From the NCBI RefSeq assembly GCF_004341365.1, contig NZ_SLXH01000012.1, forward strand, positions 36,093 through 100,092: a stretch of 64,000 nucleotides of DNA, given 5' to 3'. This DNA comes from Simplicispira metamorpha (GTDB lineage: Bacteria; Pseudomonadota; Gammaproteobacteria; Burkholderiales; Burkholderiaceae_C). The notes below the pieces were generated by a model. That model saw only the letters and a program-made list of their open reading frames with translations. It had not been told where the DNA came from and ran no database searches. How positions within the stretch are numbered: the first letter of the stretch is position 1; each line of letters opens with the position of its first letter. The translations under genes and the position numbers were made by a program. This document shows, piece by piece, positions 39,249-49,390 of the stretch.

Positions 39249-39306
39249 GGCCGCGTCCCCCCCCCCGCCACCGTAGCGCCAAGCCCCTGCCTACAATCCC
39301 CCACCG

Positions 39307-40905
39307 ATGAGCCAGACCACCCGCTGCCCGTCTTGCACGACGATATTCAAGGTCGTCCCAGACCAACTCCGTATTTCGGACGGCTGGGTGCGCTGTGGGC
39401 AATGCGAGCAGATTTTTGACGCTGCCGAGCACTTGCAACCTGTGCCGCAGCCCCCGCTGCTACCGGACATGGCGTTCGACAGCCTGCGTTCACCCGTGGC
39501 GCTGGTGCCCCGCACCCCTGAGGTTCCCCAGACCTGGGGTGCTGCGGCGCCCATGCAGCCTCAGCCACCAGTGCCCGCACCTGTGCCTGCGGCGGTGCTT
39601 CAGGTGCCCGAGGTGGTTATTCCTGCCTTTTTGGCTGTGTCGCCATCCCCGGCGCCTGTGGCCCCCGCTTTGTATGGGGCGGCGCCACTGCCATCCGACG
39701 AGGCGTGTGACGCCACAGTAGTGCCTGCGCCGCTGTCCGCAGTGCCAGTGCCGACCCCGGTGCCGGATGCGCCACCAGACAGCACACCAGAGCCATCCGT
39801 GGAGCCTGCGCCGCTGCCGCCCGTGCCGGTGGTGGTGCCGGATGTGCCAGGTGTCGATGTGGCCATCGCCGCCCTGGAGGTGCCTGTTGCCCCCGAGGTT
39901 CCTGTGGTTGCCGATACCCCGGCGATCGGTGTGGTCGAGGCCATAGATTTCCCTCCTGCGCCCGTGTCCGTGCAGGCAGAGACACCCGAGCAAGCACCTG
40001 CCGAGCTGCCAGGTTACGAATTGCCCAGTGCAGCCCCGCCAGAGTTGAGTCTGGAGTGGCTGGAATTTCCCGAGCCTGAGCAGGCGCCAGAACCTGAGCC
40101 TGACCCCGCACCAGACCTGGAACTGGGTCTGAAACTCGACCTGGAGCCTGAGCCTGCGCCCCGCTCGGAACCCGATCTAGAACCAGGGCCACACCCGGGT
40201 GCAGTGCGCGAGACCACCGACACCGACCTGCCTGACGCTGCGGCCCTGACCCCCTTGTTGCCAGGGCAAGCGTTGGCAGCGCATCGCATCGCCCGGCCCA
40301 AAGCCGCGCGCGAGAGCGTGCCAGCCGCCGATACGGCCTCGGCTGCAACTGCCTCTGGTGCCCCTGCACCGCAGGCCGCGCAGGGCGAGGATGAACCTTC
40401 TTTCGTTCGTGCCGCCCGCCGCAAAGCCTTTTGGCGCAAACCCGCCGTGCGGGGTGCTTTGGCATTGGTGGGTGTCCTGCTGTGCTGCACCTGGGCTTTG
40501 CAAATGGTGGTGCACCAGCGCCACTACATTGCCGCAGCGCAGCCCCAGTGGCGCCCGTTGTTGCAGGCGCTGTGCGCACCGCTGGAGTGCGTGGTGGGGC
40601 CGCACCGCGACATGGCTGCCGTGGTGGTCGAGAGCTCCTCGTTCAACCGGGTGCAGGGCGATGTGTACCAGTTCGCTGTCACGCTCAAGAGCCGCGCCGA
40701 TGTGCCCCTGGAGGCGCCGGCGGTAGAGCTGACCCTGACCGATGTGAGCGATCAGCCTGTCTTGCGCCGCGTGTTCTTGCCGCAGGACTTTCGCGCCCCC
40801 GACCAATTGCCCGCCCAGGGTGAATGGAGCGCCTCGTTGCTGGCCCGGCTTGCCCTGGGAAACACCACCGTGGCGGGCTACCGGGTGCTGGCTTTTTACC
40901 CCTGA
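39307..40905 (+). CDS. Zinc-ribbon (MJ0042-type) and DUF3426 membrane protein
   Basis: A 532-residue protein of unknown role. Its N-terminus is a zinc ribbon with Cys7, Cys10, Cys30 and Cys33 (CPSC and CGQC). Residues about 45-330 are low complexity, rich in Pro, Val, Ala and Glu, with PE-type runs such as PEPDPAPDLELGLKLDLEPE. One membrane segment (GALALVGVLLCCTWALQMVV) follows near residue 385. The periplasmic C-terminal DUF3426 part contains FNRVQGDVYQFAVTLKSRADVPLEAP. The gene is usually found next to prmA, but its function is not established. Confidence 0.88.
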   Translation: MSQTTRCPSCTTIFKVVPDQLRISDGWVRCGQCEQIFDAAEHLQPVPQPPLLPDMAFDSLRSPVALVPRTPEVPQTWGAAAPMQPQPPVPAPVPAAVLQVPEVVIPAFLAVSPSPAPVAPALYGAAPLPSDEACDATVVPAPLSAVPVPTPVPDAPPDSTPEPSVEPAPLPPVPVVVPDVPGVDVAIAALEVPVAPEVPVVADTPAIGVVEAIDFPPAPVSVQAETPEQAPAELPGYELPSAAPPELSLEWLEFPEPEQAPEPEPDPAPDLELGLKLDLEPEPAPRSEPDLEPGPHPGAVRETTDTDLPDAAALTPLLPGQALAAHRIARPKAARESVPAADTASAATASGAPAPQAAQGEDEPSFVRAARRKAFWRKPAVRGALALVGVLLCCTWALQMVVHQRHYIAAAQPQWRPLLQALCAPLECVVGPHRDMAAVVVESSSFNRVQGDVYQFAVTLKSRADVPLEAPAVELTLTDVSDQPVLRRVFLPQDFRAPDQLPAQGEWSASLLARLALGNTTVAGYRVLAFYP

Positions 40906-40935
40906 AACGGCCTTTGGCCAGAATAAACTTTTGAC

Positions 40936-41838
40936 ATGGCAGTCCTGATTTGCGGTTCCTTGGCGTTTGACACCATCATGAATTTCGAGGGCCGCTTTGC
41001 CGAGCAGATACTGCCCGACCAGCTCCACATCCTGAACGTGTCTTTTCTGGTGCCTTCCCTGCGCCGGGACTTTGGCGGCTGTGCGGGCAACATCGCCTAC
41101 GCGCTGCAACTGCTCGGTGGCACGCCCTTGCCCATGGCCACGGTGGGCAACGATGGCGCCGAGTATGTGCAGCGCCTGCAGTCCCAAGGCATCAGCACGC
41201 GCCACATCACCCAGGTGCCTGACACCTACACGGCGCAGGCCATGATCATGACCGACCGTGACAACAACCAGATCACGGCCTTCCACCCCGGCGCCATGGT
41301 GCAGGCCCATGTCAACCACGTCGAGGCTGCGCCGGGCGTGGCGCTGGGCATCATTGCCCCCGATGGTCGCGATGCCATGTTGCAGCATGCCGCCGAGTTC
41401 AAGGCCGCCGGTATCCCCTTCGTTTTTGATCCAGGCCAGGGCCTGCCCATGTTCTCGGGCGAGGAACTTGCCGCGTTTGTCGAGCAGGCCAGCTGGGTCA
41501 CCGTCAACGACTACGAGGGCAAGATGCTGTGCGAGCGCACTGGCTGGAGCCTGGCAGACATTTCGCGCAAAGTGCGCGGCCTGGTGGTCACGCTGGGCGC
41601 TGAAGGCTGCGACGTCTGGGAGGCCGGTGTGGTCACGCGGGTGGCCCCTTGCACCCCGGCCCAGGTGGTGGATCCCACCGGCTGCGGTGATGCCTGGCGC
41701 GGCGCTTTGTTGTTGGGGCTGGAGCGCGGCTGGCCGCTGGTGCGCTGCGCGCAATTGGGCAACCGCATGGGCGCACTCAAGATCGCGCAGCGTGGGCCGC
41801 AAAACTACGTGCTGGACTTTGTGCCAGACGTGGATTGA
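40936..41838 (+). CDS. PfkB-family carbohydrate kinase (adenosine/ribokinase-like)
   Basis: A 300-residue sugar or nucleoside kinase of the ribokinase fold. The N-terminal CGSLAFDTIMNFEG and FGGCAGNIAYALQLLGGTP form the substrate site. The C-terminal DPTGCGDAWRGALLLGL is PfkB signature 2, with the catalytic aspartate in GCGD. Cys replaces the more usual Ala in the anion hole, a variant seen among adenosine-kinase-like members. The substrate cannot be decided. It is the last plus-strand gene here and ends at a bidirectional terminator. Confidence 0.9.
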   Translation: MAVLICGSLAFDTIMNFEGRFAEQILPDQLHILNVSFLVPSLRRDFGGCAGNIAYALQLLGGTPLPMATVGNDGAEYVQRLQSQGISTRHITQVPDTYTAQAMIMTDRDNNQITAFHPGAMVQAHVNHVEAAPGVALGIIAPDGRDAMLQHAAEFKAAGIPFVFDPGQGLPMFSGEELAAFVEQASWVTVNDYEGKMLCERTGWSLADISRKVRGLVVTLGAEGCDVWEAGVVTRVAPCTPAQVVDPTGCGDAWRGALLLGLERGWPLVRCAQLGNRMGALKIAQRGPQNYVLDFVPDVD

Positions 41839-41862
41839 CGCGGCCAGCACCCGCAGCACCAT

Positions 41863-41894
41863 AAAAAAGCCCGGCACATTGGCCGGGCTTTTTT
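41863..41894. terminator. Bidirectional terminator between PfkB and H1-like genes
   Basis: AAAAAAGCCCGGC (41863-41875) and GCCGGGCTTTTTT (41882-41894) form a perfect 13-bp stem with a six-base loop. It serves both convergent genes. Confidence 0.95.
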
Positions 41895-41911
41895 GATGGC
41901 GCAGTGCCCGT

Positions 41912-42598
41912 TCAGGGCTTGGTGCCTGTAGGGAAGGGCCAGGCCGCTTTGGGGTTCAGCGTGGTTTGCGCGACGGGGGCCGTGGCTTTCACGGCTTTCT
42001 TGGCTGCCGGGGCTTTGGCTGGGGCGCTTTTGGGGGCAGCCGCTGGGCTGGCCTTGGGGGCACTGGCTTTGGGTTCAGCCTTCGCAGGCGCGGCCTTTTT
42101 TTCTACCGCAGTGGCAACCTTGGCCGTGGCCTTTTTCGGGGCTGCAGCGGCTTTCTTGGCCACTACGGCTGCTTCTTTGGCAGGCGCTGTCTTGGCAGGA
42201 GCTGCTTTGGGGGCGGGCGCTGCCTTGGGGGCTGCAGCCACGGCCTTTTTGGCGGGCGCAGCCTTTTTAGCGGTGACTGCCTTGGTGGCGGGGGCTGCTT
42301 TTTTGGCCGCTACAGCGGGAGCCGCAGGCGTGATGTCCGCAGCGACAGTGGCCACCTTGGGGGCTGCTGCCTTCTTGGCAGGTGCCGCTTTTTTGGCAAC
42401 CGTGGCTTTCACAGGCGCTGCCTTTTTGGCAGGCGCCGCAGCTTTCTCAGGCGCCGCAGCCTTGGCTGGGGCGGGGGCTTTGGCGGCACTCACTACCTTG
42501 GCCGCAGCCTCTGTCTTTGTCGGCGCGGCTTTTTTTGCCGCAGCGGGTTTTTTCAGGGGCTCGGCCTTGGGGGCGGCCGGTTTTTTTGCAGTTGCCAT
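41912..42598 (-). CDS. Histone H1-like Ala/Lys/Pro-rich protein
   Basis: A 228-residue basic protein built almost entirely of Ala, Lys, Pro, Val and Thr, with recurrent AAPAKKA and AAPKAAP units. It resembles eukaryote-type histone H1 tails and AlgP-like bacterial proteins that bind DNA. I chose the second ATG of an ATGATG pair because AAGGAG sits six bases before it. It ends NPKAAWPFPTGTKP, a non-repetitive tail. It lies downstream of nrdB on the same strand, 185 bases away. DNA binding is inferred from composition only. The repeated codons may be prone to length variation. Confidence 0.82.
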   Translation of the reverse strand: MATAKKPAAPKAEPLKKPAAAKKAAPTKTEAAAKVVSAAKAPAPAKAAAPEKAAAPAKKAAPVKATVAKKAAPAKKAAAPKVATVAADITPAAPAVAAKKAAPATKAVTAKKAAPAKKAVAAAPKAAPAPKAAPAKTAPAKEAAVVAKKAAAAPKKATAKVATAVEKKAAPAKAEPKASAPKASPAAAPKSAPAKAPAAKKAVKATAPVAQTTLNPKAAWPFPTGTKP

Positions 42599-42783
42599 CA
42601 TGTTCTCCTTGGGTCGATGAGCACAGAGCACTCCTGGCCTTCTGTGGGCCCGGAGAGTTTCATGGGGTTGGAAAACAATCCATCTCCATGAACGAGGAAA
42701 CGCCTCGCAGCGCTGCCACAAAGCGTGCAGCGGTTGCGAAGCGGGGGGTAAAAAGCCATGGTCGGGGTGCCAATGTGCGCGCG

Positions 42784-43983
42784 TCAATCCCAGGACAGGG
42801 CACCGCCCGACTGGTATTCGATGACGCGGGTTTCAAAGAAGTTGCGCTCCTTTTTGAGGTCGATCATTTCGCTCATCCAGGGAAATGGGTTTTCCTCGTT
42901 CGGGAACAGCGTTTCCAGACCGATTTGCGTGGCGCGGCGGTTGGCGATGTAGCGCAGGTAGCCTTTGAACATGGAGGCGTTCATGCCCAGCACGCCGCGC
43001 GGCATGGTGTCTTCGGCGTATTTGTATTCCAGCTCCACCGCTTTCATGAACAGCGCCTGGATTTCTTCTTTGAACGCGGGCGTCCAGAGGTGCGGATTCT
43101 CCAGTTTGAGCTGGTTGATCAGGTCGATGCCGAAGTTGCAGTGCATGGACTCGTCGCGCAGGATGTACTGGTACTGCTCGGCGGCGCCGGTCATTTTGTT
43201 CTGGCGGCCCAGCGCCAGAATTTGCGTAAAGCCCACGTAGAAGAAAAGCCCTTCCATCAGGCAGGCAAACACGATCAGGCTTTTGAGCAGCGTTTGATCG
43301 GCCTCGGGCGTGCCGGTTTTGAAGGCCGGATCCATGATCGCCTCGATGAAGGGGATCAGGAACTCGTCCTTGTCACGGATGGACTGCACCTCGTTGTAGG
43401 CGTTGAAAATCTCGCTCTCGTCCAGCCCCAATGATTCGACGATGTACTGGTAGGCGTGGGTGTGGATGGCCTCTTCAAACGCCTGGCGCAACAAAAACTG
43501 GCGGCACTCGGGGGCCGTGATGTGGCGGTAGGTGCCCAGCACGATGTTGTTGGCCGCCAGCGAATCGGCTGTGACAAAGAAGCCCAGATTGCGTTTGATG
43601 ATGCGCCGCTCATCGTCGGTCAGGCCGTTGGGGTCTTTCCAGAGCGCGATGTCGCGCGTCATGTTCACTTCCTGCGGCATCCAGTGGTTGGCGCAGGTGG
43701 CCAGGTACTTTTCCCAGGCCCATTTGTATTTGAAGGGCACCAGCTGGTTCACATCGGTCTGGCCGTTGATGATGCGCTTGTCGGCTGCATTCACCCGGTG
43801 GTGCTGATTCGCTCCTGAATTGATAGCTGGTTGCGCGCTCTGGTTGGGCGCTGGAGCCCTGTTTGACGATAAATCGGATGCGGTGTAAAGCGGGCTCGCC
43901 TGTGCCTGCAGGCGGGTGTGGTGCAGACCGCTGTCCAGTGAATTTGGCGATGGGGGAGTGACTTCTTCGTCCCAGGTCAGCAT
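42784..43983 (-). CDS. nrdB: Class Ia ribonucleotide reductase beta subunit NrdB, with N-terminal extension
   Basis: Small subunit carrying the diiron-tyrosyl radical used by NrdA. The start [13 protein letters not shown] gives 399 residues. Iron and radical residues are found in [20 protein letters not shown] and [16 protein letters not shown]. The first 75 residues before [20 protein letters not shown] are longer than needed. They include [20 protein letters not shown], encoded by a dispersed repeat at 43811-43866. It follows nrdA after 127 bases that contain a strong hairpin. Confidence 0.95.
   Translation of the reverse strand: MLTWDEEVTPPSPNSLDSGLHHTRLQAQASPLYTASDLSSNRAPAPNQSAQPAINSGANQHHRVNAADKRIINGQTDVNQLVPFKYKWAWEKYLATCANHWMPQEVNMTRDIALWKDPNGLTDDERRIIKRNLGFFVTADSLAANNIVLGTYRHITAPECRQFLLRQAFEEAIHTHAYQYIVESLGLDESEIFNAYNEVQSIRDKDEFLIPFIEAIMDPAFKTGTPEADQTLLKSLIVFACLMEGLFFYVGFTQILALGRQNKMTGAAEQYQYILRDESMHCNFGIDLINQLKLENPHLWTPAFKEEIQALFMKAVELEYKYAEDTMPRGVLGMNASMFKGYLRYIANRRATQIGLETLFPNEENPFPWMSEMIDLKKERNFFETRVIEYQSGGALSWD
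43811..43866 (+). repeat. Dispersed palindromic element inside nrdB
   Basis: Core at 43811-43836 (GCTCCTGAATTG then ATAGCTGGTTGCGC) and right half GGGCGCTGGAGCCCTGTTTG. It is antisense to nrdB and read in frame as part of the N-terminal extension. Confidence 0.75.
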
Positions 43984-44073
43984 AAATATTCCAGTGCTCA
44001 GATTATGAGAGCAGCGCATGCAAATGAAAAGCGCCCAAGCGCCGCGCTGCCATGATTTTTTGTGGTGTGGGCG

Positions 44074-44100
44074 GTGCGCCGCCGGGGGATGGCGGCGCAC
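44074..44100 (-). repeat. Hairpin between nrdA and nrdB
   Basis: Perfect 10-bp GC stem, GTGCGCCGCC (44074-44083) and GGCGGCGCAC (44091-44100), loop of seven. It lies ten bases after the nrdA stop with no T-run after it in the direction of transcription. It may stabilise the nrdA message or set the subunit ratio. Confidence 0.6.
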
Positions 44101-44110
44101 ACGAGCGTGG

Positions 44111-47047
44111 TTACTGGCAGGCTTCGCAGGTCGGGTCGTCGATGGCGCAGAACTGGATGTCGGTGGCTGGCAGCGCGGCGCTGGCCGGTGCGTCCATGGC
44201 GGCTTTTTCTGTAGCACTTTCGGGCGCACGCGCGGGGCTGGTGCCTGCATTGCCGCCCGACGACACGGCATTGAGCTGGCGCGTGTGTACGGTGCTCATT
44301 TCGACGTGGGTGGCGCTTTGCGTGCGCAGGTAGTAGGTGGTTTTGAGGCCGCGCAGCCAGGCCAGTTTGTAGGTGTCGTCGAGTTTTTTGCCCGATGCAC
44401 CGGCCATGTAGATGTTCAGGCTTTGCGCCTGGTCGATCCACTTCTGGCGGCGCGAGGCGGCCTCGACCAGCCACTGCGGCGCTACTTCAAAAGCCGTCGA
44501 ATACAGCGCCTTGATGTCTGGCGGCACGCGGTCGATCGGGTGCAGCGAGCCCTTGAAGTGCTTCAGATCCATCACCATCACGTCATCCCACAGGCCCAGG
44601 CGCTTGAGGTCGCGCACCAGACGCTGGTTGATCACGGTGAACTCGCCCGACAGGTTGGACTTGACCGACAGGTTGCCAAAGCACGGTTCAATGGACGCAT
44701 CCACCCCGACGATGTTGGAGATGGTGGCTGTGGGGGCAATCGCCACGCAGTTGGAGTTGCGCATGCCGTCCCGGGCGATTTTTTGGCGCAGGGCATCCCA
44801 GTCCAGGGTGCTGGAGCGGTCTACTTCGACGTGGCCGCCGCGCGCCTGTGCCAGCATGTCCAGGGTGTCCAGGGGCAACACCCCTTGGCTCCACAGCGAG
44901 CCTTGGTAGCTGGAGTAGCGCCCGCGCTCGGCGGCCAGCTCGGTGCTGGCCCAGTAGGCGTGGTAGCAAATGGCTTCCATGCTGCGGTCGGCAAACTCCA
45001 CCGCTTCGGGCGATGCGTAGGGAATGCGCAGCTCGTACAGCGCATCCTGAAACCCCATCAGCCCCAGGCCCACGGGCCGATGGCGCAGGTTGGAGTCGCG
45101 CGCCTTTTTGACGGCGTAGTAGTTGATGTCGATGACGTTATCGAGCATGCGCATGGCCGTGGTGATGGTCTTGCGTAGCTTGACCAGATCCAGCGTGGGT
45201 TGGCCATCGGCGCCGGTGGTGAGGTGGCGCGGCAAGTTGATGGAGCCGAGGTTGCACACCGCCGTTTCGGTGTCGCTGGTGTTCAGGGTGATTTCGGTGC
45301 AGAGGTTGGACGAATGCACCACGCCCGCATGCTGCTGCGGCGAGCGCACGTTGCAGGCGTCCTTGAACGTGACCCAAGGGTGGCCGGTCTCGAACAGCAT
45401 GGTCAGCATCTTGCGCCACAGGTCGGTGGCCTGCACCGTGCGCGTGTGGGTGATTTCGCCGCGCGCCACCTTGGCTTCGTACGCCACGTAAGCAGCCTCG
45501 AAAGCGCTGCCGAACAGGTCATGCAGGTCGGGCACATCCGAGGGTGAGAACAGCGTCCAGTGGCCTTTTTCCAGCACGCGGCGCATGAACAGGTCGGGAA
45601 TCCAGTTGGCCGTGTTCATGTCGTGGGTGCGGCGGCGGTCGTCGCCGGTGTTTTTGCGCAGCTCCAGAAATTCTTCAATATCGAGGTGCCACGTTTCCAG
45701 GTAAGTGCAGACGGCGCCCTTGCGTTTTCCACCCTGGTTCACCGCTACCGCTGTATCGTTGACCACCTTCAGGAACGGCACCACGCCTTGCGATTCACCG
45801 TTGGTGCCTTTGATGTGGCTGCCCAGGGCGCGCACGCGTGTCCAGTCGTTGCCCAGGCCACCGGCAAACTTGCTCAGCAGGGCGTTTTCTTTGATGGATT
45901 CGTAGATGCCGTCCAGCTCGTCAGGCACGGTGGTCAGGTAGCAGCTCGACAACTGCGAGCGCAACGTGCCGCTGTTGAACAGGGTGGGTGTGCTGCTCAT
46001 GAAGTCGAAGCTCGACAGCACTTCGTAAAACTCGATGGCGCGTGCTTCGCGGTCGATTTCATTGAGCGACAAACCCATGGCTACGCGCATGAAAAACGCT
46101 TGCGGCAGCTCAATGCGGCTTTTGCGCACGTGCATGAAGTAGCGGTCATAGAGCGTTTGCAGGCCGAGGTAGTCAAATTGCAGATCGCGCTCGGCTTTCA
46201 GGGCACTGGCCAGGCGGGGCAGGTCAAATTGCAGCAGCCGCTCGTCCAGTAGCTGGTGGTCTACGCCTTTCTTGATGAAGCCCGGAAAGTAATCCACATA
46301 GCTTTGCGCCATCTCCGAGGGGGCCACTTCGCGCCCCAGCACTTCGCGGGCGATGGTGTGCAGCAGCAGCCGTGCGGTGGCGTAGGTGTAGTCGGGGTCT
46401 TTTTCGATCAGGGTGCGCGCGGCCAGGATGGAGGCTTTGTGTACCTCGTCGATCGGCACGCCGTCGTAGAGGTTGCGCAGCGTCTCTTGCACGATGGGTT
46501 CGGCATGGACGTCGGCACCCAGGCCCGCACAGGCAGACTCGATCAGACCGCGCAGTTGCGCCATGTCCAGCGGCACACGATCGTTGCCATAGAGCACGTG
46601 CAGCGTGTGGGTTTGCGGCGCCTGTTGCTCTGCCTGGCGCGCGCGCTCTTGGGCCCGGCGTTCGCGGTAGAGCACGTAGGCACGGGCGATTTCGTGGTGG
46701 TCGCTGCGCATCAGGCCCAGTTCGACCTGGTCTTGCACGTCTTCAATGTGGAAGGTGCCGCCGCCGGGGCGTGAACGCACCAAGGCCCGCACGACGTTGT
46801 GTGTCAGGACGTCCACCACTTCGCGCACGCTGGCCGATGCCGCGCCTTGCGTGCCCCGCACAGCCAGAAACGCTTTCATCATGGCCACGGCAATCTTCTG
46901 CGGCTCAAACGGCACGACGGCGCCGTTGCGCCGGATGATCTGGTAGTGGGCCAGACTGGCATCCGTAGCTTGTGGCGCCTGTGGTGCACTGGCGATGGCA
47001 GGGCTGCCAGCGGCAGGCGTAGAAGGGGTGTTCAAGACAGCTTGCAT
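44111..47047 (-). CDS. nrdA: Class Ia ribonucleotide reductase alpha subunit NrdA
   Basis: Catalytic subunit that reduces ribonucleoside diphosphates to deoxy forms. The start [14 protein letters not shown] gives 978 residues, long for the family. An N-terminal ATP-cone ([20 protein letters not shown]) is followed by a second, weaker cone-like stretch ([20 protein letters not shown]). The body has [33 protein letters not shown] and the redox C-terminus DDPTCEACQ. Two NrdR boxes lie upstream, so expression should fall when dNTPs are plentiful. The upstream frame extension overlaps the boxes and is rejected. Confidence 0.96.
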   Translation of the reverse strand: MQAVLNTPSTPAAGSPAIASAPQAPQATDASLAHYQIIRRNGAVVPFEPQKIAVAMMKAFLAVRGTQGAASASVREVVDVLTHNVVRALVRSRPGGGTFHIEDVQDQVELGLMRSDHHEIARAYVLYRERRAQERARQAEQQAPQTHTLHVLYGNDRVPLDMAQLRGLIESACAGLGADVHAEPIVQETLRNLYDGVPIDEVHKASILAARTLIEKDPDYTYATARLLLHTIAREVLGREVAPSEMAQSYVDYFPGFIKKGVDHQLLDERLLQFDLPRLASALKAERDLQFDYLGLQTLYDRYFMHVRKSRIELPQAFFMRVAMGLSLNEIDREARAIEFYEVLSSFDFMSSTPTLFNSGTLRSQLSSCYLTTVPDELDGIYESIKENALLSKFAGGLGNDWTRVRALGSHIKGTNGESQGVVPFLKVVNDTAVAVNQGGKRKGAVCTYLETWHLDIEEFLELRKNTGDDRRRTHDMNTANWIPDLFMRRVLEKGHWTLFSPSDVPDLHDLFGSAFEAAYVAYEAKVARGEITHTRTVQATDLWRKMLTMLFETGHPWVTFKDACNVRSPQQHAGVVHSSNLCTEITLNTSDTETAVCNLGSINLPRHLTTGADGQPTLDLVKLRKTITTAMRMLDNVIDINYYAVKKARDSNLRHRPVGLGLMGFQDALYELRIPYASPEAVEFADRSMEAICYHAYWASTELAAERGRYSSYQGSLWSQGVLPLDTLDMLAQARGGHVEVDRSSTLDWDALRQKIARDGMRNSNCVAIAPTATISNIVGVDASIEPCFGNLSVKSNLSGEFTVINQRLVRDLKRLGLWDDVMVMDLKHFKGSLHPIDRVPPDIKALYSTAFEVAPQWLVEAASRRQKWIDQAQSLNIYMAGASGKKLDDTYKLAWLRGLKTTYYLRTQSATHVEMSTVHTRQLNAVSSGGNAGTSPARAPESATEKAAMDAPASAALPATDIQFCAIDDPTCEACQ

Positions 47048-47102
47048 GGTTTTTGGGGGGGTAGAAGGCAGGGATTGGCTATAAGGCAGTAAATGACAAA
47101 TT

Positions 47103-47149
47103 TCACTACCTATAGTGTTTGAATTTTTTTTAAACACTACCGGTAGTGT
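47103..47149 (-). promoter_or_regulatory. Two NrdR boxes upstream of nrdA
   Basis: TCACTACCTATAGTGT at 47103-47118 and the perfect palindrome ACACTACCGGTAGTGT at 47134-47149 match the NrdR-box pattern (ACAC-N8-GTGT-like). They are 31 bp apart, about three helical turns, the spacing expected for cooperative NrdR binding. They lie 56-102 bases upstream of the nrdA start, so repression of the nrdAB transcript is likely. The assignment is from pattern alone. Confidence 0.88.
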
Positions 47150-47287
47150 AGTCGCAACTGCTGGCCTCTGCGTCTCGAACGGGTATTGCACTGCGCCGAT
47201 GTGCCTGTCCATGGCGCAGCCCAGCCACCCGGCGTGGGACGGCTGCGGTGCTACAGGGGAGGCGGGCGTGGGCGTATGCCCGGGCAC

Positions 47288-47890
47288 TCAGGGGTGTTGG
47301 GTGGGGGTGTGCGTGGCTGTAGGAAAGCAGGCTGCATCCCAGGGCAGCAGGCGTTGCAGGTGCTGCCAGTCAAACCCCGCGCCGGGGTCGTGTTTGCGGC
47401 CGGGTGCGATGTGCTCATGACCGGCGATGTGGGCAATTGGGTAGCGCGCTGCCAGATCGTTGCACAGCCGCGCCAGGGCGGCGTACTGCGCGGGCTCAAA
47501 GCACTCGCCCTCCAGCCCTTCCAGCTCTATGCCGATGGAGTCGTCGTTGCACTGCTGGCGGCCCCGGTAGCTGGAGGCACCGGCATGCCAGGCGCGCTGG
47601 TCGCAATCGACGAATTGCCAGAGCGCGCCATCCCGGCGGATGAAAAAATGGGCCGACACCTCCAGGCCGCGAATGCCTTGGTAGTAGGGGTGTGCATCCC
47701 AGTCCAGCGTGTTCGTGAACAGGGCAGGCACACCGGGCCCACCGTATTGGCCCGGCGGCAGGCTGATGGAATGCACCACGATCAGATCGACCTGGGCGTG
47801 CGCGGGCCGCGGGCCGTAGTTGGGCGATGGCTGGTGTGTGGCAGCCGCATGCCAGCCTGCGTGCCACACCGCAGGGGTGTCAGGGGGCAT
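47288..47890 (-). CDS. ampD: 1,6-anhydro-N-acetylmuramyl-L-alanine amidase AmpD
   Basis: Cytoplasmic zinc amidase that removes the peptide from recycled anhydro-muropeptides. I use MPPDTPAVWHAGWH (200 residues), overlapping the pilR stop by 11 bases; a start ten codons further upstream is equally possible. The amidase-2 motifs are VVHSISLPPGQYGG (zinc His), EVSAHFFIRRDGALWQFV, and AGHEHIAPGRKHDPG (His and Asp ligands). Together with Mpl it completes a muropeptide recycling route. It is the last gene of the minus-strand pil block. Confidence 0.95.
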   Translation of the reverse strand: MPPDTPAVWHAGWHAAATHQPSPNYGPRPAHAQVDLIVVHSISLPPGQYGGPGVPALFTNTLDWDAHPYYQGIRGLEVSAHFFIRRDGALWQFVDCDQRAWHAGASSYRGRQQCNDDSIGIELEGLEGECFEPAQYAALARLCNDLAARYPIAHIAGHEHIAPGRKHDPGAGFDWQHLQRLLPWDAACFPTATHTPTQHP

Positions 47891-49376
47891 CGTCTTGGTC
47901 TGCGCAGGGTTCGGGGTCATGGGGAGCGACGATGTTCAGGCGGGCAATGCGGTAGCGGATTTGGCGCAGGCTGATGCCCAGGCGCGCTGCCGTGGCCGTG
48001 CGGTTGAACCCCATGGCGTGCAGTGCGCGCACCAGGATGTCGCGCTCTTGCTGATCCAGCCAGGCTTGCAGGTCGTCGGGCAGATCGGCATCGGCGGGCA
48101 GCGTGGGGGATGGTGCCGGTACGGGGGGGGGCGTGTGCGGTGGTGGCGCTGTGCCAGGCGTGCCGGGAATGCCATCAAGGTGCAGCTTGTCGCCATCGCT
48201 GAGGGCCACGGCGCGGTGCAGCAGGTTCTCCAGCTCGCGCACGTTGCCCGTCAGCGGGTGGCTGGCGATGGCGCTGAGCGCCGCAGGCGTCAAGGCGGGC
48301 GGGGTGATGCCAGATTCGCTGGCTATGCGTGCCAGCAGGGCCTGGCACAGCGCTGGCAGGTCTTCGCGGCGCTCGCGCAGGGGTGGGATGACGATTTCGA
48401 TGACGTTCAGGCGGTAGTACAGGTCTTGCCGAAAGCGCCCTGCTTGCACATCGGCTGCCAGGTCGCGGTGGGTGGCGCTGACGATGCGCACATCCACCGT
48501 TTCTTCCTGTGTGGAGCCCAGGGGACGTACGCTGCGCTCCTGGATGGCGCGCAACAGCTTGGACTGCATGGCCAGTGGCAGATCACCGATTTCGTCCAGG
48601 AACAACGTGCCGCCCTGGGCCGCCTGAAAGTAGCCCAGCCGGTCTTGCGTGGCGCCGGTGTAAGAGCCTTTGCGGGCGCCAAAGAACTCGGCCTCCAGCA
48701 GGTTTTCAGGGATGGCGCCGCAGTTCACGGCCACCAGCGGGCCGCTGGCGCGCTGGCTGCTGGCATGCAGGGCCTGGGCCACCAGCTCTTTGCCCGTGCC
48801 CGATTCGCCATGCACCAGCACCGGCGCCATGCCCCGGGCCACTTTGAGTACCCGTTGTTTGACGTTGCGCATGGCCTCGGAATCGCCCACCAGGCGTTCC
48901 AGGGCGGTGTTGGCGGTGCCGGTCTCTGCCAGGGGAGCTGGCGCGGCACTGGCGCTGCGCATGTCTGGTGCGCGTGGGCTGCTGCGCGGTGGCGGCACGC
49001 CACCGCTGCCCTGCACGGCGGACGCCACCACCAACCGGAACTGCTTCAGATCGACCGGCTTGGTCAGGTAATCGAAGGCGCCGCAGCGCAGCGCCTCGAC
49101 AGCGTTTTCGGCGGAGCCGTAGGCCGTCATGACCACGCAGCGTTCGCGCCGCTGCTGGTCGCGCAGGTCTTGCAGCAGTTCCATGCCAAAGCCGTCGGGC
49201 AGGCGCATGTCGCTGATCACCACGTCAAAGCGCAGGGTTTGCAGTTGCTGGCGGGCCTCTTGCAAGGTGGCCGCGGTTTCCACGCGGTAGCCCTCGCGCA
49301 GCAAGGTCAGCTCGTAGAGGGTGCGCAGGTCGGGCTCATCGTCAACAACCAGGATGGAGGCGGCAGGGGCATTCAT
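47880..49376 (-). CDS. pilR: Sigma-54-dependent response regulator PilR
   Basis: NtrC-type activator, normally switching on pilA from a sigma-54 promoter when phosphorylated by PilS. The start MNAPAASILVVDDEPDL gives 498 residues. The receiver domain has its phospho-aspartate in VVISDMRLPDG. The AAA+ domain has Walker A GESGTGKE and Walker B TLFLDEIGDLP. The sigma-54 loop reads GSYTGA, close to PilR-type GSFTGA rather than GAFTGA. The C-terminal helix-turn-helix is AMGFNRTATAARLGISLRQI. It is 14 bases after pilS. pilA is not in the window. Confidence 0.92.
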   Translation of the reverse strand: MNAPAASILVVDDEPDLRTLYELTLLREGYRVETAATLQEARQQLQTLRFDVVISDMRLPDGFGMELLQDLRDQQRRERCVVMTAYGSAENAVEALRCGAFDYLTKPVDLKQFRLVVASAVQGSGGVPPPRSSPRAPDMRSASAAPAPLAETGTANTALERLVGDSEAMRNVKQRVLKVARGMAPVLVHGESGTGKELVAQALHASSQRASGPLVAVNCGAIPENLLEAEFFGARKGSYTGATQDRLGYFQAAQGGTLFLDEIGDLPLAMQSKLLRAIQERSVRPLGSTQEETVDVRIVSATHRDLAADVQAGRFRQDLYYRLNVIEIVIPPLRERREDLPALCQALLARIASESGITPPALTPAALSAIASHPLTGNVRELENLLHRAVALSDGDKLHLDGIPGTPGTAPPPHTPPPVPAPSPTLPADADLPDDLQAWLDQQERDILVRALHAMGFNRTATAARLGISLRQIRYRIARLNIVAPHDPEPCADQDDAP

Positions 49377-49390
49377 GGCAAGGTGGCTCG

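Noticed and set aside
39500..40200. Tandem nucleotide repeats in the DUF3426 gene
   Set aside because: The Pro/Glu/Val-rich region is low complexity in protein, but I could not find a constant nucleotide unit, so I do not call a tandem repeat.
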